This document shows positions 49,966-63,588 of a DNA stretch of 64,000 nucleotides, in pieces (the first letter of the stretch is position 1; every line of letters begins with the position of its first letter). The position numbers and the translations under genes were made by a program. This stretch comes from Pseudomonas benzenivorans (GTDB taxonomy: Bacteria; Pseudomonadota; Gammaproteobacteria; Pseudomonadales; Pseudomonadaceae): positions 2,232,001-2,296,000 of the forward strand of contig NZ_CP073346.1 in assembly GCF_024397895.1 (NCBI RefSeq), given 5' to 3'. The notes beneath the pieces were generated by a model. The model did not search any database. It worked only from the letters and a program-made list of their open reading frames with translations, and was not told where the DNA came from.

Positions 49966-51431
49966 CAATCAATTCCCAACTCGGTCCATAGTTCGTCGAC
50001 CCGTCGTTTCACCGCTTCGTCCTGGACGATGGCCCGGCCCCACTCGCGCGTGGTCTCGCCCGGCCACTTGTGGGTGGCATCCAGGCCCATCTTTGAGCCT
50101 AGCCCGGAGACCGGCGAGGCGAAGTCGAGGTAGTCGATCGGCGTGTTGTCGATCAGCACCGTGTCGCGCTTGGGGTCCATGCGCGTGGTAATGGCCCAGA
50201 TCACGTCGTTCCAGTCCCGCGCATTGATATCGTCGTCGGTGACGATAACGAACTTGGTGTACATGAACTGTCGCAAAAACGACCAGACCCCGAGCATGAC
50301 CCGCTTGGCGTGGCCCGGGTACTGCTTCTTCATGGTCACCACCGCCATGCGGTAGGAACAGCCTTCCGGCGGCAGGTAGAAGTCGGTGATCTCGGGGAAC
50401 TGCTTCTGCAGGATCGGCACGAAGACTTCGTTGAGCGCCACGCCGAGGATCGCCGGCTCATCCGGCGGCCGGCCGGTGTAGGTGCTGTGGTAGATCGGCT
50501 GCTGACGGCGGGTGATGCGCTCGACGGTGAACACCGGGAAGCGATCGACCTCGTTGTAGTAACCGGTGTGGTCGCCGTAGGGCCCTTCATCGGCCATCTC
50601 GCCGGGATGGATCACCCCCTCCAGGACGATCTCGGCGCTGGCCGGCACCTGCAGGTCACTGCCACGGGCCTTGACCAGCTCGGTCCTGTGGCCGCGCAAC
50701 AGGCCGGCGAAAGCGTACTCGGAGAGGCTGTCCGGCACCGGCGTGACCGCACCGAGGATGGTCGCCGGGTCGGCGCCCAAGGCGACCGCGACCGGGTAGG
50801 GGCGCCCCGGGTACTTCTCGCACCAGTCGCGAAAATCCAGGGCACCGCCGCGGTGGCTCAGCCAGCGCATGATCAGCTTGTTGCGGCCGATCACCTGCTG
50901 ACGGTAGATACCGAGGTTCTGCCGCTCCTTGTTGGGCCCCTTGGTGATGGTCAGGCCCCAGGTGATCAGCGGCCCGACATCCCCGGGCCAGCAGGTCTGC
51001 ACCGGCAGCCTGGACAGGTCGACGTCCTCGCCCTCCTCGATCACCTCCTGGCAGGGCGCGTCCTTGAGCACCTTGGGCGCCATGGCCAGGACCTTCTTGA
51101 AGATCGGCAGCTTCGACCAGGCGTCCTTCAGGCCCTTCGGCGGCTCCGGCTCCTTGAGGAAGGCCAGCAGCTTGCCGATCTCGCGCAGCTCGCTGACATC
51201 TTCGGCGCCCATGCCCAGCGCCACTCGCCTGGGGGTGCCGAACAGGTTGCCGAGCACCGGCGTATCGAAACCCGTGGGGTTCTCGAACAGCAGCGCCGGA
51301 CCACCCTTGCGCAGGGTACGGTCGCAGATTTCGGTCATTTCCAGCACCGGGGACACCGGCGTGTGGATACGCTTGAGTTCGCCGCGCTGTTCCAGACCGC
51401 GAATAAAATCGCGCAGGTCGCGATACTGCAT
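49965..51431 (-). CDS. ubiD: 4-hydroxy-3-polyprenylbenzoate decarboxylase UbiD
   Basis: UbiD decarboxylates the prenylated ubiquinone precursor using prenylated FMN made by UbiX. The 488-residue protein is full length. It starts [20 protein letters not shown], with conserved [40 protein letters not shown] (catalytic Glu/Asp region) and [20 protein letters not shown]. It overlaps the reductase gene by one base. Confidence 0.96.
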   Translation of the reverse strand: MQYRDLRDFIRGLEQRGELKRIHTPVSPVLEMTEICDRTLRKGGPALLFENPTGFDTPVLGNLFGTPRRVALGMGAEDVSELREIGKLLAFLKEPEPPKGLKDAWSKLPIFKKVLAMAPKVLKDAPCQEVIEEGEDVDLSRLPVQTCWPGDVGPLITWGLTITKGPNKERQNLGIYRQQVIGRNKLIMRWLSHRGGALDFRDWCEKYPGRPYPVAVALGADPATILGAVTPVPDSLSEYAFAGLLRGHRTELVKARGSDLQVPASAEIVLEGVIHPGEMADEGPYGDHTGYYNEVDRFPVFTVERITRRQQPIYHSTYTGRPPDEPAILGVALNEVFVPILQKQFPEITDFYLPPEGCSYRMAVVTMKKQYPGHAKRVMLGVWSFLRQFMYTKFVIVTDDDINARDWNDVIWAITTRMDPKRDTVLIDNTPIDYLDFASPVSGLGSKMGLDATHKWPGETTREWGRAIVQDEAVKRRVDELWTELGID

Positions 51432-51519
51432 GCAGGAGCCTCGTCTCGGGCCAGCCAGTGGGGCGCAAAGTTTAGCGCCGAACTGGGTTATTCAGAAGGA
51501 TAGCGGCCGTGCAGATGCA

Positions 51520-51543
51520 CAAAAGCCGGGTTTCCCCGGCCTT
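51520..51543 (-). terminator. Intrinsic terminator of rho
   Basis: GCCGGG and CCCGGC form a six-base stem with a four-base loop. On the minus strand it is followed by TTTTG. It lies about 20 bases after the rho stop. Confidence 0.7.
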
Positions 51544-51560
51544 TGTGACAGCGCAGCGAC

Positions 51561-52820
<1,260 letters not shown>

Positions 52821-53021
52821 AGGAATGACGTAATCATGAAGGAGGGAGAATAAGCTATTAGCTTGGGAGGCCGCGCCGCTGAGAAGGCGAACGGATCGCC
52901 TACTGGTGTAGCGAAAGTATTCGAGTAGGAATGCGTCGGCGACGGCTTGCAGAGGGCTGCATAGGAAATGCAGCGAGGCCGAATGTAACACCGGCCCGAC
53001 GAAGGCGTCTAGCCTTCAAAC

Positions 53022-53049
53022 AGAAAAAAGCCCCGCTGGTTCGGGGCTT
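53022..53049 (-). terminator. Intrinsic terminator of trxA
   Basis: AAGCCCCG (53028-53035) and CGGGGCTT (53042-53049) form a perfect stem with a six-base loop. The minus strand continues with six T residues. It lies 17 bases after the trxA stop. Confidence 0.9.
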
Positions 53050-53065
53050 CTTCGCACACCGTGAC

Positions 53066-53392
53066 TTAGATGTTGCTGTCGAGGAAAGCGGCCAGCTGCG
53101 ACTTGGACAGGGCGCCGACCTTGGTCGCTTCGACATTGCCGTTCTTGAACAGCATCAGGGTCGGGATACCGCGCACACCGTACTTCGGCGGAGTGTCCTG
53201 GTTCTCGTCGATGTTCAGCTTGCAGACCTTCAGCTTGCCTTGGTAGGTCTGGGCGATCTCGTCGAGGACCGGGGCAATCATCTTGCATGGGCCGCACCAC
53301 TCCGCCCAGTAATCGACCAGTACCGGACCTTCAGCCTGGATAACTTCTTCATCGAAGCTAGCATCGCTGACGTTGGTGATGAATTCGCTCAT
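53066..53392 (-). CDS. trxA: Thioredoxin
   Basis: This cytosolic dithiol reductase of 108 residues has the active site W32-C33-G34-P35-C36 and the cis-proline segment [11 protein letters not shown]. It starts [20 protein letters not shown]. Every core residue of E. coli-type thioredoxin 1 is present. It has its own strong terminator and is divergent from ppx. Confidence 0.98.
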   Translation of the reverse strand: MSEFITNVSDASFDEEVIQAEGPVLVDYWAEWCGPCKMIAPVLDEIAQTYQGKLKVCKLNIDENQDTPPKYGVRGIPTLMLFKNGNVEATKVGALSKSQLAAFLDSNI

Positions 53393-53510
53393 GGAAAGTC
53401 TCCGTGTTCGGAAGCAAAAAGTGATCGACATCATAGCCCGGCTTGCCTGGCACAGGAAGGCAGAGACCATTGAGCTTAACTATGGCCCCGCACAAAGCTC
53501 TGCGCCCAGT

Positions 53511-53538
53511 GACGCTGCGGCCTGGGGCCCGCAGCGTC
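53511..53538. repeat. Perfect inverted repeat between trxA and ppx
   Basis: GACGCTGCGG (53511-53520) and CCGCAGCGTC (53529-53538) form a 10-base stem with an eight-base loop, in the 250-base region between the divergent trxA and ppx genes. It could be an operator or a leader hairpin. No T-run follows. Confidence 0.45.
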
Positions 53539-53642
53539 GACCTGTCGTTCGGGCCGGCGCACAGCCGGCGCGCGCAGTATGCGTTGGCTCACCCGGTCTA
53601 TCGTGGCAGGATGACAGCGTTCCGCACCGAGATCTACGCACC

Positions 53643-55145
53643 ATGCCGCATACCCCTGCCGAGTGTTTTCCCTTGATTGCAGCTATCGACCTGGGCTCCA
53701 ACAGCTTCCACATGGTTCTGGCCAAGGCCGATCACGGCGAGATTCGCGTGCTCGAACGGCTGGGCGACAAAGTCCAGCTGGCCGCCGGCATCGACGAGGA
53801 GCGCATGCTCAGCGAGGAGGCCATGGTTCGCGGCCTCGACTGCCTGCGCCGCTTCGCCCAGCTGACCGCCAGCCTGCCGGAAGGCGCGCTGCGCATCGTC
53901 GGCACCAATGCCCTGCGCGAGGCGCGCAACCGTGCCGAGTTCATTCGCCGCGCCGAAGATATCCTGGGGCACTCGGTTGAGGTCATTTCCGGCCGCGAGG
54001 AAGCGCGGCTGATCTACCTCGGGGTGTCCCACAGCATCGCCGACACGCCGGGCAAGCGCCTGGTGACCGACATCGGCGGCGGCAGCACCGAGTTCATCGT
54101 CGGCCAGCGCTTCGAACCGCTGCTGCGCGAGAGCCTGCAGATGGGCTGCGTGAGCTACACCCAGCGTTTTTTCAGGGACGGCAAGATCACCCCGGCCCGT
54201 TACGCCCAGGCCTACACCGCAGCACGCCTGGAGGTGATGGGCATCGAGCACGCCCTGCGTCGCCACAAGTGGGAAGACGCGGTGGGCGCCTCCGGCACCA
54301 TCAAGGCCATCGGCCTGGCCATCCAGGCCGCCGGCCTGGGCGCCGGCGAGGTCACCCCGGAGGGTCTGGCCTGGCTCAAGCGCAAGATCTTCAAGCTCGG
54401 CGAAGTCGACAAGCTCGACCTCGACGGCATCAAGCCGGACCGCCGCGGTATCTTTCCCGCCGGCCTGGCGATTCTCGAGGCCATCTTCGATGCCTGCGAC
54501 ATCCAGCGCATGAGCCATTCCGAAGGCGCGCTGCGCGAAGGCGTGCTCTACGACCTGCTCGGCCGTCATCACCACGAGGACGTGCGCGACCGCACCCTGA
54601 GTGCGCTGATGGAGCGTTACCACGTCGACCTGGAACAGGCCGCGCGGGTCGAAAGCAAGGCACTGGAAGCCCTGGAGCAGGTCAAGGACAGCTGGGCGCT
54701 GAGCGATGACTGGCACCGCGAGCTGCTGATCTGGGCCGCACGGGTCCACGAGATCGGCCTGGACATCGCCCACTACCAGTACCACAAGCACGGCGCCTAC
54801 CTGGTCGAGCACTCCGACCTGGCCGGTTTCTCGCGCCTCGACCAGCAGATGCTGGCGTTATTGGTGCGCGGCCACCGGCGCAATATCCCCAAGGACAAGC
54901 TCGCCGACTTCGGCGCCGAAGGCGTCAAGCTGGTGCGCCTGTGCGCCCTGTTGCGCTTCGCCATCCTCTTCCACCACATCCGCGGCACCCAGGAAATGCC
55001 CCAGGTGCAGCTGCGGGCAGACCAGAGCAGCCTGGAGATTCACTTCCCCGACGACTGGCTGGCGGCCAATCCGCTGACCCAGGCGGACTTCACCCAGGAA
55101 GCGGAGTGGCTCAAGCGCGTCGGCATCGAGCTCAGCGTGCGCTGA
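53643..55145 (+). CDS. ppx: Exopolyphosphatase
   Basis: Ppx releases phosphate from the ends of polyphosphate chains and can hydrolyse pppGpp. The 500-residue protein has the ASKHA fold: phosphate-1 motif [28 protein letters not shown], phosphate-2 motif [13 protein letters not shown], and a C-terminal HD-like helical part. The start at 53643 precedes the conserved motif by about a dozen residues. Its last 14 bases overlap the convergent ppk gene, an unusual antisense arrangement of two opposing enzymes. Confidence 0.96.
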   Translation: MPHTPAECFPLIAAIDLGSNSFHMVLAKADHGEIRVLERLGDKVQLAAGIDEERMLSEEAMVRGLDCLRRFAQLTASLPEGALRIVGTNALREARNRAEFIRRAEDILGHSVEVISGREEARLIYLGVSHSIADTPGKRLVTDIGGGSTEFIVGQRFEPLLRESLQMGCVSYTQRFFRDGKITPARYAQAYTAARLEVMGIEHALRRHKWEDAVGASGTIKAIGLAIQAAGLGAGEVTPEGLAWLKRKIFKLGEVDKLDLDGIKPDRRGIFPAGLAILEAIFDACDIQRMSHSEGALREGVLYDLLGRHHHEDVRDRTLSALMERYHVDLEQAARVESKALEALEQVKDSWALSDDWHRELLIWAARVHEIGLDIAHYQYHKHGAYLVEHSDLAGFSRLDQQMLALLVRGHRRNIPKDKLADFGAEGVKLVRLCALLRFAILFHHIRGTQEMPQVQLRADQSSLEIHFPDDWLAANPLTQADFTQEAEWLKRVGIELSVR

Positions 55146-57333
55146 CCACCGGCGCCGTCAGCTTCTCCAGCAGGCCGGCCTGGGCGCTACGCGGGTTCTG
55201 GTTGCCGTGCGGGCTGCAGCGCAGGTAACGGCCATCGGGCTGCAGCACCCAGGCCTGGGTGTTGTCGGTCAGGTAGCTTTCCAGCTCCTTCTTCACCCGG
55301 GTGACCAGCTTCTTGCCCTCCACCGGGAAACAGGTCTCCACCCGCTTGTCCAGGTTGCGCTCCATCCAGTCGGCGCTGGACAGGTAGATTTTTTCCTCGC
55401 CCTCGTTGAGGAAGTAGAACACCCGGGTGTGCTCGAGGAAGCGGCCGATGATCGAGCGCACCTGGATGTTGTGCGACACCCCCGGAATGCCCGGGCGCAG
55501 ACAGCACATGCCACGCACCACCAGGTCGATCTTCACGCCGGCCTGACTGGCCTTGTACAGCGCGCGGATGATCTTGGCGTCGGTCAGCGAGTTGAACTTG
55601 GCGATGATGTGCGCCGGCTTGCCCTCGGCGGCCAGCACCGTCTCGCGGGCGATCATATCGAGCAGGGTCTTCTTCAGGGTGAAGGGCGCATGCAGCAGCT
55701 TCTTCATGCGCAGGGTCTTGCCCATGCCGATCAGCTGACTGAACAGCTTGGCCACGTCCTCGCCGAGCGCCATATCGGCGGTGAGCAGGCTGTAGTCGGT
55801 GTACAGGCGGGCGTTGCCGGCATGGTAGTTGCCGGTACCGACGTGGGCGTAACGGACGATGTCGCCGTTCTCGCGGCGCAGGATCAGCATCATCTTGGCG
55901 TGGGTCTTGAAGCCGACCACGCCGTAGATCACCACCGCGCCCGCCGCCTGCAGGCGGCTGGCCAGGGCCAGGTTGGACTCCTCGTCGAAGCGCGCGCGCA
56001 ACTCGACCACCACCGTGACTTCCTTGCCGTTGCGCGCCGCCTCGACCAGCGCATCGACGATCTCCGAGTTGGCGCCGCTGCGGTACAGGGTCTGTTTGAT
56101 CGCCAGCACGTGCGGGTCCTTCGCCGCCTGGCGCAGCAGGTCGACCACCGGGGTGAAGGACTCGAAGGGGTGCAGCAGCAGCACGTCCTGCTTGCCGATC
56201 ACGCTGAACAGGTTCTCGCTGTTCTGCAGCAGCTTGGGAATCAGCGGGGTGAAGGGGGTGAACTGCAGCTCGGGGTGGCTGTCCAGGCCGGTGATGCTGA
56301 ACAGCCGGGTCAGGTTGACCGGGCCGCCGACCTGGTACAGCTCGCCCTCGGTCAGGCCGAACTGCTTGAGCAGGTAGTCGGACAGGTTCTTCGGGCAGCT
56401 GTCGACCACTTCCAGGCGCACCGCGTCGCCGTAGCGCCGCGAGAACAGCTCGCCGCGCAGGGCGCGGGCCAGGTCTTCGACGTCCTCGGTGTCCACCGAC
56501 AGGTCGGCGTTGCGGGTCAGGCGGAACTGGTAGCAGCCCTTGACCTTCATGCCCTGGAACAGGTCGTCGGCATGGGCATGGATCATCGAGGAGAGGAACA
56601 CGTAGTTGGCGCCCGGGCCGCCCACCTCCTCCGGCACCCGGATCACCCGCGGCAGCAGCCGCGGCGCCGGGATGATCGCCAGGCCCGAGTCGCGGCCGAA
56701 GGCGTCGACGCCCTCCAGTTCGACGATGAAGTTCAGGCTCTTGTTCACCAGCAAGGGGAAGGGGTGGGTCGGATCGAGGCCGATCGGGGTGATGATCGGC
56801 GCGATCTCGTCGCGGAAATAGCGGCGCACCCAGGCCTTGAGCTTGGTGTTCCAGTGGCGACGGCGGATGAAGTTGATGTTGTGCTTGGCCAGCGCCGGAA
56901 ACAGCACGTCGTTGAGGATCGCGTACTGCCGGCCGACCTGCTCGTGCACCAGCTCGCTGATCCGCGCCAGCGCCTGGTGCGGCTGCAGGCCGTCGGCACC
57001 GGCCTGTTCGCGGGCGAAGTTGATCTGCTTCTTCAGCCCGGCGACGCGGATCTCGAAGAACTCGTCGAGGTTGCTGGAGAAGATCAGCAGGAACTTCAGG
57101 CGCTCGAGCAGCGGATAGGACTCGTCCAGCGCCTGCTCCAGCACGCGGATGTTGAACTGCAGCTGCGACAGCTCGCGGTGGATGTACAGGCTGCTGTCGT
57201 CCAGGCTCGGCACCACCAGCGGCGGCGCCGGCGTGGGCACTTCGACGGGCGGCGGCGGCGCCTGCTCCGGCAGCTCCACTGCCGGCGCCTGCGGCTCGAG
57301 CACTTCGCTCTGGGTGAGTCCTTCGGTATTCAT
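55132..57333 (-). CDS. ppk: Polyphosphate kinase 1
   Basis: Ppk1 makes polyphosphate from ATP at the membrane. The 733-residue protein has a Pro-rich, poorly conserved head (1-42), then [20 protein letters not shown] and the four PPK domains. The phospho-histidine lies in [18 protein letters not shown] second essential region is [20 protein letters not shown]. Length is normal for Pseudomonas. hemB lies upstream in the same direction (17-base gap), so they may be co-transcribed. Confidence 0.96.
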   Translation of the reverse strand: MNTEGLTQSEVLEPQAPAVELPEQAPPPPVEVPTPAPPLVVPSLDDSSLYIHRELSQLQFNIRVLEQALDESYPLLERLKFLLIFSSNLDEFFEIRVAGLKKQINFAREQAGADGLQPHQALARISELVHEQVGRQYAILNDVLFPALAKHNINFIRRRHWNTKLKAWVRRYFRDEIAPIITPIGLDPTHPFPLLVNKSLNFIVELEGVDAFGRDSGLAIIPAPRLLPRVIRVPEEVGGPGANYVFLSSMIHAHADDLFQGMKVKGCYQFRLTRNADLSVDTEDVEDLARALRGELFSRRYGDAVRLEVVDSCPKNLSDYLLKQFGLTEGELYQVGGPVNLTRLFSITGLDSHPELQFTPFTPLIPKLLQNSENLFSVIGKQDVLLLHPFESFTPVVDLLRQAAKDPHVLAIKQTLYRSGANSEIVDALVEAARNGKEVTVVVELRARFDEESNLALASRLQAAGAVVIYGVVGFKTHAKMMLILRRENGDIVRYAHVGTGNYHAGNARLYTDYSLLTADMALGEDVAKLFSQLIGMGKTLRMKKLLHAPFTLKKTLLDMIARETVLAAEGKPAHIIAKFNSLTDAKIIRALYKASQAGVKIDLVVRGMCCLRPGIPGVSHNIQVRSIIGRFLEHTRVFYFLNEGEEKIYLSSADWMERNLDKRVETCFPVEGKKLVTRVKKELESYLTDNTQAWVLQPDGRYLRCSPHGNQNPRSAQAGLLEKLTAPVVSAR

Positions 57334-57350
57334 CGTCTGGTCCTGGGGGA

Positions 57351-59130
<1,780 letters not shown>

Positions 59131-59276
59131 GCCGGGGCTCGCCCGCCCGGCTACAACCGCCCATCATTGCGCCTGAGGGCGTTTCGCCGCGCGGCGTCTA
59201 CGACTAGCATTGCTAGGAAAGTTAACCCGTCCGACGGTCTCCACCCCGGACAGCGCGCGTGAGATGGGACGAGAGT

Positions 59277-60107
59277 ATGCGCAGACCTCTTCGCTGGCTC
59301 CTGATCGGCCTGGCCCTGCTGAGCAGTGGCGCCGTGCTCGGCCTCTACCCCTATCGCGCCGCGCTGTTGCCGGAGACGGACGACCTGGCCAGGGCCAAGG
59401 CCCGCCTGGCGCCGCACCTGCGGCTGTTCACCCCGGCAGGCGAAGGCCCCTTCGCCACCGTACTGGTGTTTCACGGCTGCAGCGGCCAACGCCAGACCCT
59501 GCTCGACAGCGTCAACGACTGGCTGCTGCCGGCCGGCTACGCCGCACTGTTCGTCGACAGCCACGCGGCCCGCGGCATCGACGACTGGCGCCCGGTGTGC
59601 GCCGGCAAGCAGCTGTGGGGCAACCAGCGCGCCCTGGACGTCTACGCCGCCATCGAATTGGCCGCCCAACTCCCCCGGGTCGACGGCCAACGCCTGGCCC
59701 TGCTCGGCTTCTCCCATGGCGGCTGGAGCATCCTCGACGCCCTGGCCTACGGCGGCGAGGCCGGCCACGGTTTCAGCGCGCCCGGCCGGCAAGGGCTGCA
59801 ACGCATCAAGGCGGCTATCCTCTACTATCCGTACTGCGGCTTTCCCGCCCAGCTGCGCCGGCACATGAACCCGCAACCGCCGCAGCTGATGCTGCTGGCC
59901 GGGAAAGATCACATCACCGATCACCAGCAATGCCTGGACGCCCTGCAGCAGCTACAGCCGGGCGCCATTCAGGTGAAGCGCTACGCCCACGCCGACCATG
60001 GATTCGACCATCTCAGCGATCTAGCCACCTACCAACCCCAACTCGCCAAGGATGCGCAGCAGCAGGCCAGACGTTTCCTGCACAGCCATCTCGGCCCAGC
60101 GCAATGA
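59277..60107 (+). CDS. Dienelactone hydrolase-type alpha/beta hydrolase
   Basis: This 276-residue protein has an N-terminal membrane anchor or signal (about 5-22, WLLIGLALLSSGAVLGLY). The alpha/beta hydrolase fold includes VLVFHGCSGQRQTL, the nucleophile elbow LLGFSHGGWSILDAL (Ser), an Asp in LMLLAGKDHIT and a His in HADHGFDHLSDL. Catalytic residues are complete; the substrate is unknown. The ATG at 59277 is preferred over GTG 59259 because it sits just before the hydrophobic segment. Confidence 0.82.
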   Translation: MRRPLRWLLIGLALLSSGAVLGLYPYRAALLPETDDLARAKARLAPHLRLFTPAGEGPFATVLVFHGCSGQRQTLLDSVNDWLLPAGYAALFVDSHAARGIDDWRPVCAGKQLWGNQRALDVYAAIELAAQLPRVDGQRLALLGFSHGGWSILDALAYGGEAGHGFSAPGRQGLQRIKAAILYYPYCGFPAQLRRHMNPQPPQLMLLAGKDHITDHQQCLDALQQLQPGAIQVKRYAHADHGFDHLSDLATYQPQLAKDAQQQARRFLHSHLGPAQ

Positions 60108-60120
60108 CCAGGAGCACAGG

Positions 60121-60783
60121 ATGAACAAGAAAGTAGCGGTGATTCTTTCCGGCTGTGGCGTCTACGACGGCTCGGAAATCCATGAAAGCGTGATCACCCT
60201 GCTGCGCCTCGATCAGCGCGGCGCCGAGGTGCACTGCTTCGCACCGAACATGGAGCAGCTGCACGTGGTCGACCACTACAGCGGCGACGAAATGGACGAG
60301 ACCCGCAACGTGCTGGTCGAGTCGGCGCGCATCGCCCGCGGCAAGATCAAGGACGTGCGCGAGCTGCACGCCGACGACTTCGACGCGCTGATCATGCCCG
60401 GCGGCTTCGGCGCGGCGAAGAACCTCACCGACTTCGCCCTCAGCGGCGCCAACCTCAAGGTGCAGCCGGACGTGCTCAACGCCGCCAAGTCCTTCGCCAG
60501 CGCCGGCAAGCCGGTCGGCCTGATCTGTATCTCGCCGGTACTGGCCGCGCGGATCTTCGGCAACGGCGTGGAATGCACCATCGGCAGCGATCACGACACC
60601 GCCGCGGCCCTGACCCAGATGGGCGCGGTGCACCGCGAATGCGAAGTCAGCGAAATCGTCGAAGACCCGGCACGCAAGCTGGTCACCACGCCGGCCTACA
60701 TGCTCGCCCAGTCGATCAGTCAGGCGGCCTCGGGGATCAACAAGCTGGTCGACCGTGTGCTCGAGCTGACCCACCACGACTGA
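60121..60783 (+). CDS. elbB: ElbB glyoxalase (DJ-1/PfpI-like)
   Basis: This 220-residue DJ-1 superfamily protein starts MNKKVAVILSGCGVYDGSEI. It has GFGAAKNLTDFALSG and the nucleophile region GLICISPVLAARIFG, with Cys in the elbow. E. coli ElbB has glyoxalase activity and was earlier tied to isoprenoid synthesis. The start at 60121 follows AGGAGCACAGG. The gene lies 13 bases after the hydrolase gene. Confidence 0.93.
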   Translation: MNKKVAVILSGCGVYDGSEIHESVITLLRLDQRGAEVHCFAPNMEQLHVVDHYSGDEMDETRNVLVESARIARGKIKDVRELHADDFDALIMPGGFGAAKNLTDFALSGANLKVQPDVLNAAKSFASAGKPVGLICISPVLAARIFGNGVECTIGSDHDTAAALTQMGAVHRECEVSEIVEDPARKLVTTPAYMLAQSISQAASGINKLVDRVLELTHHD

Positions 60784-60819
60784 AGCGCTGGGATGTCATC
60801 AGGCCGAACCAGCCAATGC

Positions 60820-60839
60820 GCGCGGCACTCCCGCCGCGC
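60820..60839. terminator. GC hairpin after elbB
   Basis: GCGCGGC and GCCGCGC form a seven-base stem with a six-base loop, 36 bases after the elbB stop and before the next thioesterase gene. There is no T-run. Confidence 0.35.
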
Positions 60840-60902
60840 CACTGGTCAAGTCCGCCGCACTGCGGCAGCGTGGCGGGCAATCCCGCATAGGCGCGCATTT
60901 CC

Positions 60903-61370
60903 ATGACCCAACCCTACGAATTCACCGCAGAGCTGCAGGAGGCGGTGAGCAGCTTCATGCAGCGCATTCCATTCAACCAGGTGCTCGGCATTCAGCTCGA
61001 GCAGCTGTCGCCGGAGAAGGTCATCATGACCCTGCCGATGAAGGACGAGCTGATCGGCAATTTTCTCCACGGCATCCTCCACGGCGGAGTGATCGCCTCG
61101 CTGCTAGACGTAGCCGGCGGCGCCATGGCACTGATTGGCGCCTTCGAGCGCCACCACCAGCTGCCGGGCAACGAGCGCCTGGCACGGCTGTCGAAGCTCG
61201 GCACCATCGACCTGCGCATCGACTACCTGCGCCCCGGTCGCGGCCGCTGCTTCACCGCCACCGCGGTGCTGCTGCGCTCGGGCAACAAGGTGGCGGTGGT
61301 GCGCAGCGAACTGCACAACGATGAGGGCGTGCTGGTCGCGGTGGGCACCGGCACCTACCTGTGCGGCTAG
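60903..61370 (+). CDS. Hotdog-fold thioesterase
   Basis: This 155-residue protein has the PaaI/4HBT pattern NFLHGILHGGVIASLLDVAG and a following strand block RIDYLRPGRGRCFTATAVLL. It probably hydrolyses an acyl-CoA thioester of unknown identity. It is unrelated in detail to the thioesterase at 8111. Its last 4 bases overlap the convergent yaiI gene. Confidence 0.87.
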   Translation: MTQPYEFTAELQEAVSSFMQRIPFNQVLGIQLEQLSPEKVIMTLPMKDELIGNFLHGILHGGVIASLLDVAGGAMALIGAFERHHQLPGNERLARLSKLGTIDLRIDYLRPGRGRCFTATAVLLRSGNKVAVVRSELHNDEGVLVAVGTGTYLCG

Positions 61371-61825
61371 CCCCGCGCCAGGCGGGTGAGGATGCGGTCC
61401 AGCGCGTTGGCGAAGGCCTGGCGGTCCTTGTCCGAATAGGCGCCCTGGCCGCCACCGACCTGGCCCTGCTCGCGTAGCTCGGTAAAAAGGTTGCGAGTGG
61501 CCAGCTTGTCGCCCATATTGCGCTCGTCGAATTCACGGCCGCGCGGATCGAGGGCGGCGACGCCCTTCTTCACCAAGCGATCGGCCAGCGGCACGTCGCT
61601 GCAGATCACCAGCTCGCCGGGCACCGCATGCTCGACCAGGTAATCGTCCGCCGCATCCGGACCACTCGGCACCACGATCAGGCGCACGCAGGCGAAGCTC
61701 GGCCGCGCCACCGCCTGACCGGCCACCAGCACCACCTCGAGGCCACGCTTGAGGGCGAACTTCACCACCTGATCCCGTGCCGCCCGCGGGCAGGCGTCGG
61801 CATCGATCCAGACTCGCAGGGTCAT
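61367..61825 (-). CDS. YaiI/YqxD family protein (UPF0178)
   Basis: This 152-residue protein starts with the family signature TLRVWIDADACPRAARDQVV. It continues with an Asp-containing stretch DDYLVEHAVPGELVICSDVP and ends with a helix, DRQAFANALDRILTRLA. The fold is related to PIN/NYN nucleases, but no activity is established. Confidence 0.9.
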   Translation of the reverse strand: MTLRVWIDADACPRAARDQVVKFALKRGLEVVLVAGQAVARPSFACVRLIVVPSGPDAADDYLVEHAVPGELVICSDVPLADRLVKKGVAALDPRGREFDERNMGDKLATRNLFTELREQGQVGGGQGAYSDKDRQAFANALDRILTRLARG

Positions 61826-62078
61826 GCATTTCTCCGCAAATGATCAGCCAGGGCGGCAGGCGTCTCCTGCCGCTCGATGCCGCCCATTCTATGCCAGGAC
61901 GCAGAATGCCCGCGCCAGCAGGCGCTCGCCGAACAGTTGCAAGCCCGAATACACCCGGGACTCGACTGGAGATACGAAGGCGCCGCCGTTGCCTGTTACC
62001 CTCCAGGTGACTTGCCTCGACTGCCCGCCCCCTATCCTCTTGCGATCGCTGATCGCCCATAGCTGCGGAGTTTGCCCG

Positions 62079-62852
62079 ATGACGTTCTGGAGCCGCCTGC
62101 AAGAACCCGCCACCGCCCTGGTCTGCGGCGCCAGCCGCGGCATCGGCCTGGCGCTCAGCGAACAGTTGCTGGCCCGCCCGGATGTGGCTTGCGTCTGGGC
62201 CCTGGCCCGTCAGGCCGGCCAGTCCGAGGGCCTCGCGGCCCTCGCCGTACAGCACGGCGAGCGCCTGCAGCGGCTGGATATCGACGTGACCGACGAAACG
62301 CAGCTGGCCGAGCTGGGCCTGCGGCTCAAGGCTGAGATCCCCCGCCTGCACCTGCTGCTGTGCACGGTCGGCGTGCTGCAGGGCGGCGCCTCGAAGGCCG
62401 AGAAGGGTTTGGCCCAGCTCGACCTGGCCGGCTTGCAGGCGACCTTTCAGGTCAACGCCTTCGCCCCGATCCTGCTGCTCAAGCACCTGCTACCGCTGCT
62501 GCGTGGCCGCCATCCCTGCACCTTCGCCGCATTGTCGGCGCGGGTCGGCTCGATCGGCGACAATCGCCTCGGCGGCTGGTACAGCTACCGGGCCAGCAAG
62601 GCGGCGCTCAACCAATTGCTGCACACCGCCAGCATCGAGCTGAGCCGCCTGAATCCGCAGAGCTCGGTGCTGGCGCTGCACCCGGGCACCACCGACACCG
62701 AGCTGTCGCGGCCCTTTCAGGCCAACGTACCGCCGGCGCAGCTGTTCGAGGTTTCCTTCACGGCGCAGCGCCTGCTGGAGCAGGTCGAGCGCCACGGCCC
62801 CGAACAGTCGGGCAGCTTCTGGGCCTGGGACGGCCAGCCGATCGAGTGGTAG
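62079..62852 (+). CDS. Short-chain dehydrogenase, C-factor-like
   Basis: This 257-residue SDR protein has nucleotide motif ALVCGASRGIGLALSEQLLA, catalytic Ser in AALSARVGSIGDNRLGGWYS, and Tyr/Lys in YSYRASKAALNQLL. This last pattern resembles the C-factor group of SDRs. The substrate is unknown. The ATG at 62079 follows GCGGAG. The 253 bases upstream, shared with divergent yaiI, show no further gene. Confidence 0.87.
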   Translation: MTFWSRLQEPATALVCGASRGIGLALSEQLLARPDVACVWALARQAGQSEGLAALAVQHGERLQRLDIDVTDETQLAELGLRLKAEIPRLHLLLCTVGVLQGGASKAEKGLAQLDLAGLQATFQVNAFAPILLLKHLLPLLRGRHPCTFAALSARVGSIGDNRLGGWYSYRASKAALNQLLHTASIELSRLNPQSSVLALHPGTTDTELSRPFQANVPPAQLFEVSFTAQRLLEQVERHGPEQSGSFWAWDGQPIEW

Positions 62853-62861
62853 GCCGCGGCC

Positions 62862-63494
62862 TCAGGCCGGACCGCGGCGCACGGTGGCCAGCAGGGCGGC
62901 GGCGCCGATGAACAGGGCGCCGAAACAGCGGTTCATCAGGCGCTGCTGACGCGGCGTGCGCAGCAGGCGCAAGACTCGCGAGGCCAAACCGGTGTAGCCG
63001 GCCATGACCAGCAGATCAATGCAGATCATGGTCACGCCCATCAGCAGGTACTGGGGCAGCAGCGGCGCATGGGGATTGAGGAACTGCGGCAGCACCGCCA
63101 GCATGAAGATGATCGCCTTGGGGTTGCTGATGTTGACCAGAAAACCGCGCAGCACCAGGGTCAACGGCCGCCCGATGGGACGCTGGTCGGGAGTTGCCGC
63201 CAGGTCGGCGGGCAGCGCGCGCCACTGGCGGTAACCGAGGTAGACCAGGTACAGCACGCCGAACCATTTGATCAGGCTGAAAGCCAAGGCAGATGCGGCG
63301 AGAATCGCCCCGACCCCGGCGGCGACGATGACGATCTGCAGGGCGAGGCCGAGCTGCAGGCCCAGGGCGGTCCAGTAACCGCGCCAGAAACCGTATTGCA
63401 GGCCCGACGACATCGAGGCGATGGCCCCCGCCCCAGGCGACAGGCTGATCACCCAACAGGCAACGAAAAACGCGAGCCAGGTCTGCAAGGCCAT
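62862..63494 (-). CDS. LysE/RhtB-family exporter
   Basis: This 210-residue inner-membrane protein has about six hydrophobic segments and the family motifs SLSPGAGAIASMSSGLQYGF and RGFLVNISNPKAIIFMLAVL. LysE/RhtB proteins export amino acids or related metabolites; the substrate is unknown. It is convergent with the SDR gene and followed upstream by the terC terminator. Confidence 0.9.
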   Translation of the reverse strand: MALQTWLAFFVACWVISLSPGAGAIASMSSGLQYGFWRGYWTALGLQLGLALQIVIVAAGVGAILAASALAFSLIKWFGVLYLVYLGYRQWRALPADLAATPDQRPIGRPLTLVLRGFLVNISNPKAIIFMLAVLPQFLNPHAPLLPQYLLMGVTMICIDLLVMAGYTGLASRVLRLLRTPRQQRLMNRCFGALFIGAAALLATVRRGPA

Positions 63495-63540
63495 GGCGGA
63501 CACCTCGAAACGAATGGTTGAAGGGCATTGCCCAGAATAA

Positions 63541-63570
63541 AAAAGGGGCAGGCTTCTCAGCCTACCCCTT
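63541..63570 (-). terminator. Intrinsic terminator of the TerC gene
   Basis: AAGGGG-C-AGGCT (63543-63554) pairs with AGCCT-A-CCCCTT (63559-63570), with one mismatch and a four-base loop. The minus strand continues with a T-run (TTTTTTATT). It lies 18 bases after the TerC stop. Confidence 0.85.
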
Positions 63571-63588
63571 CGCGTGCCGAGTGCCCAG

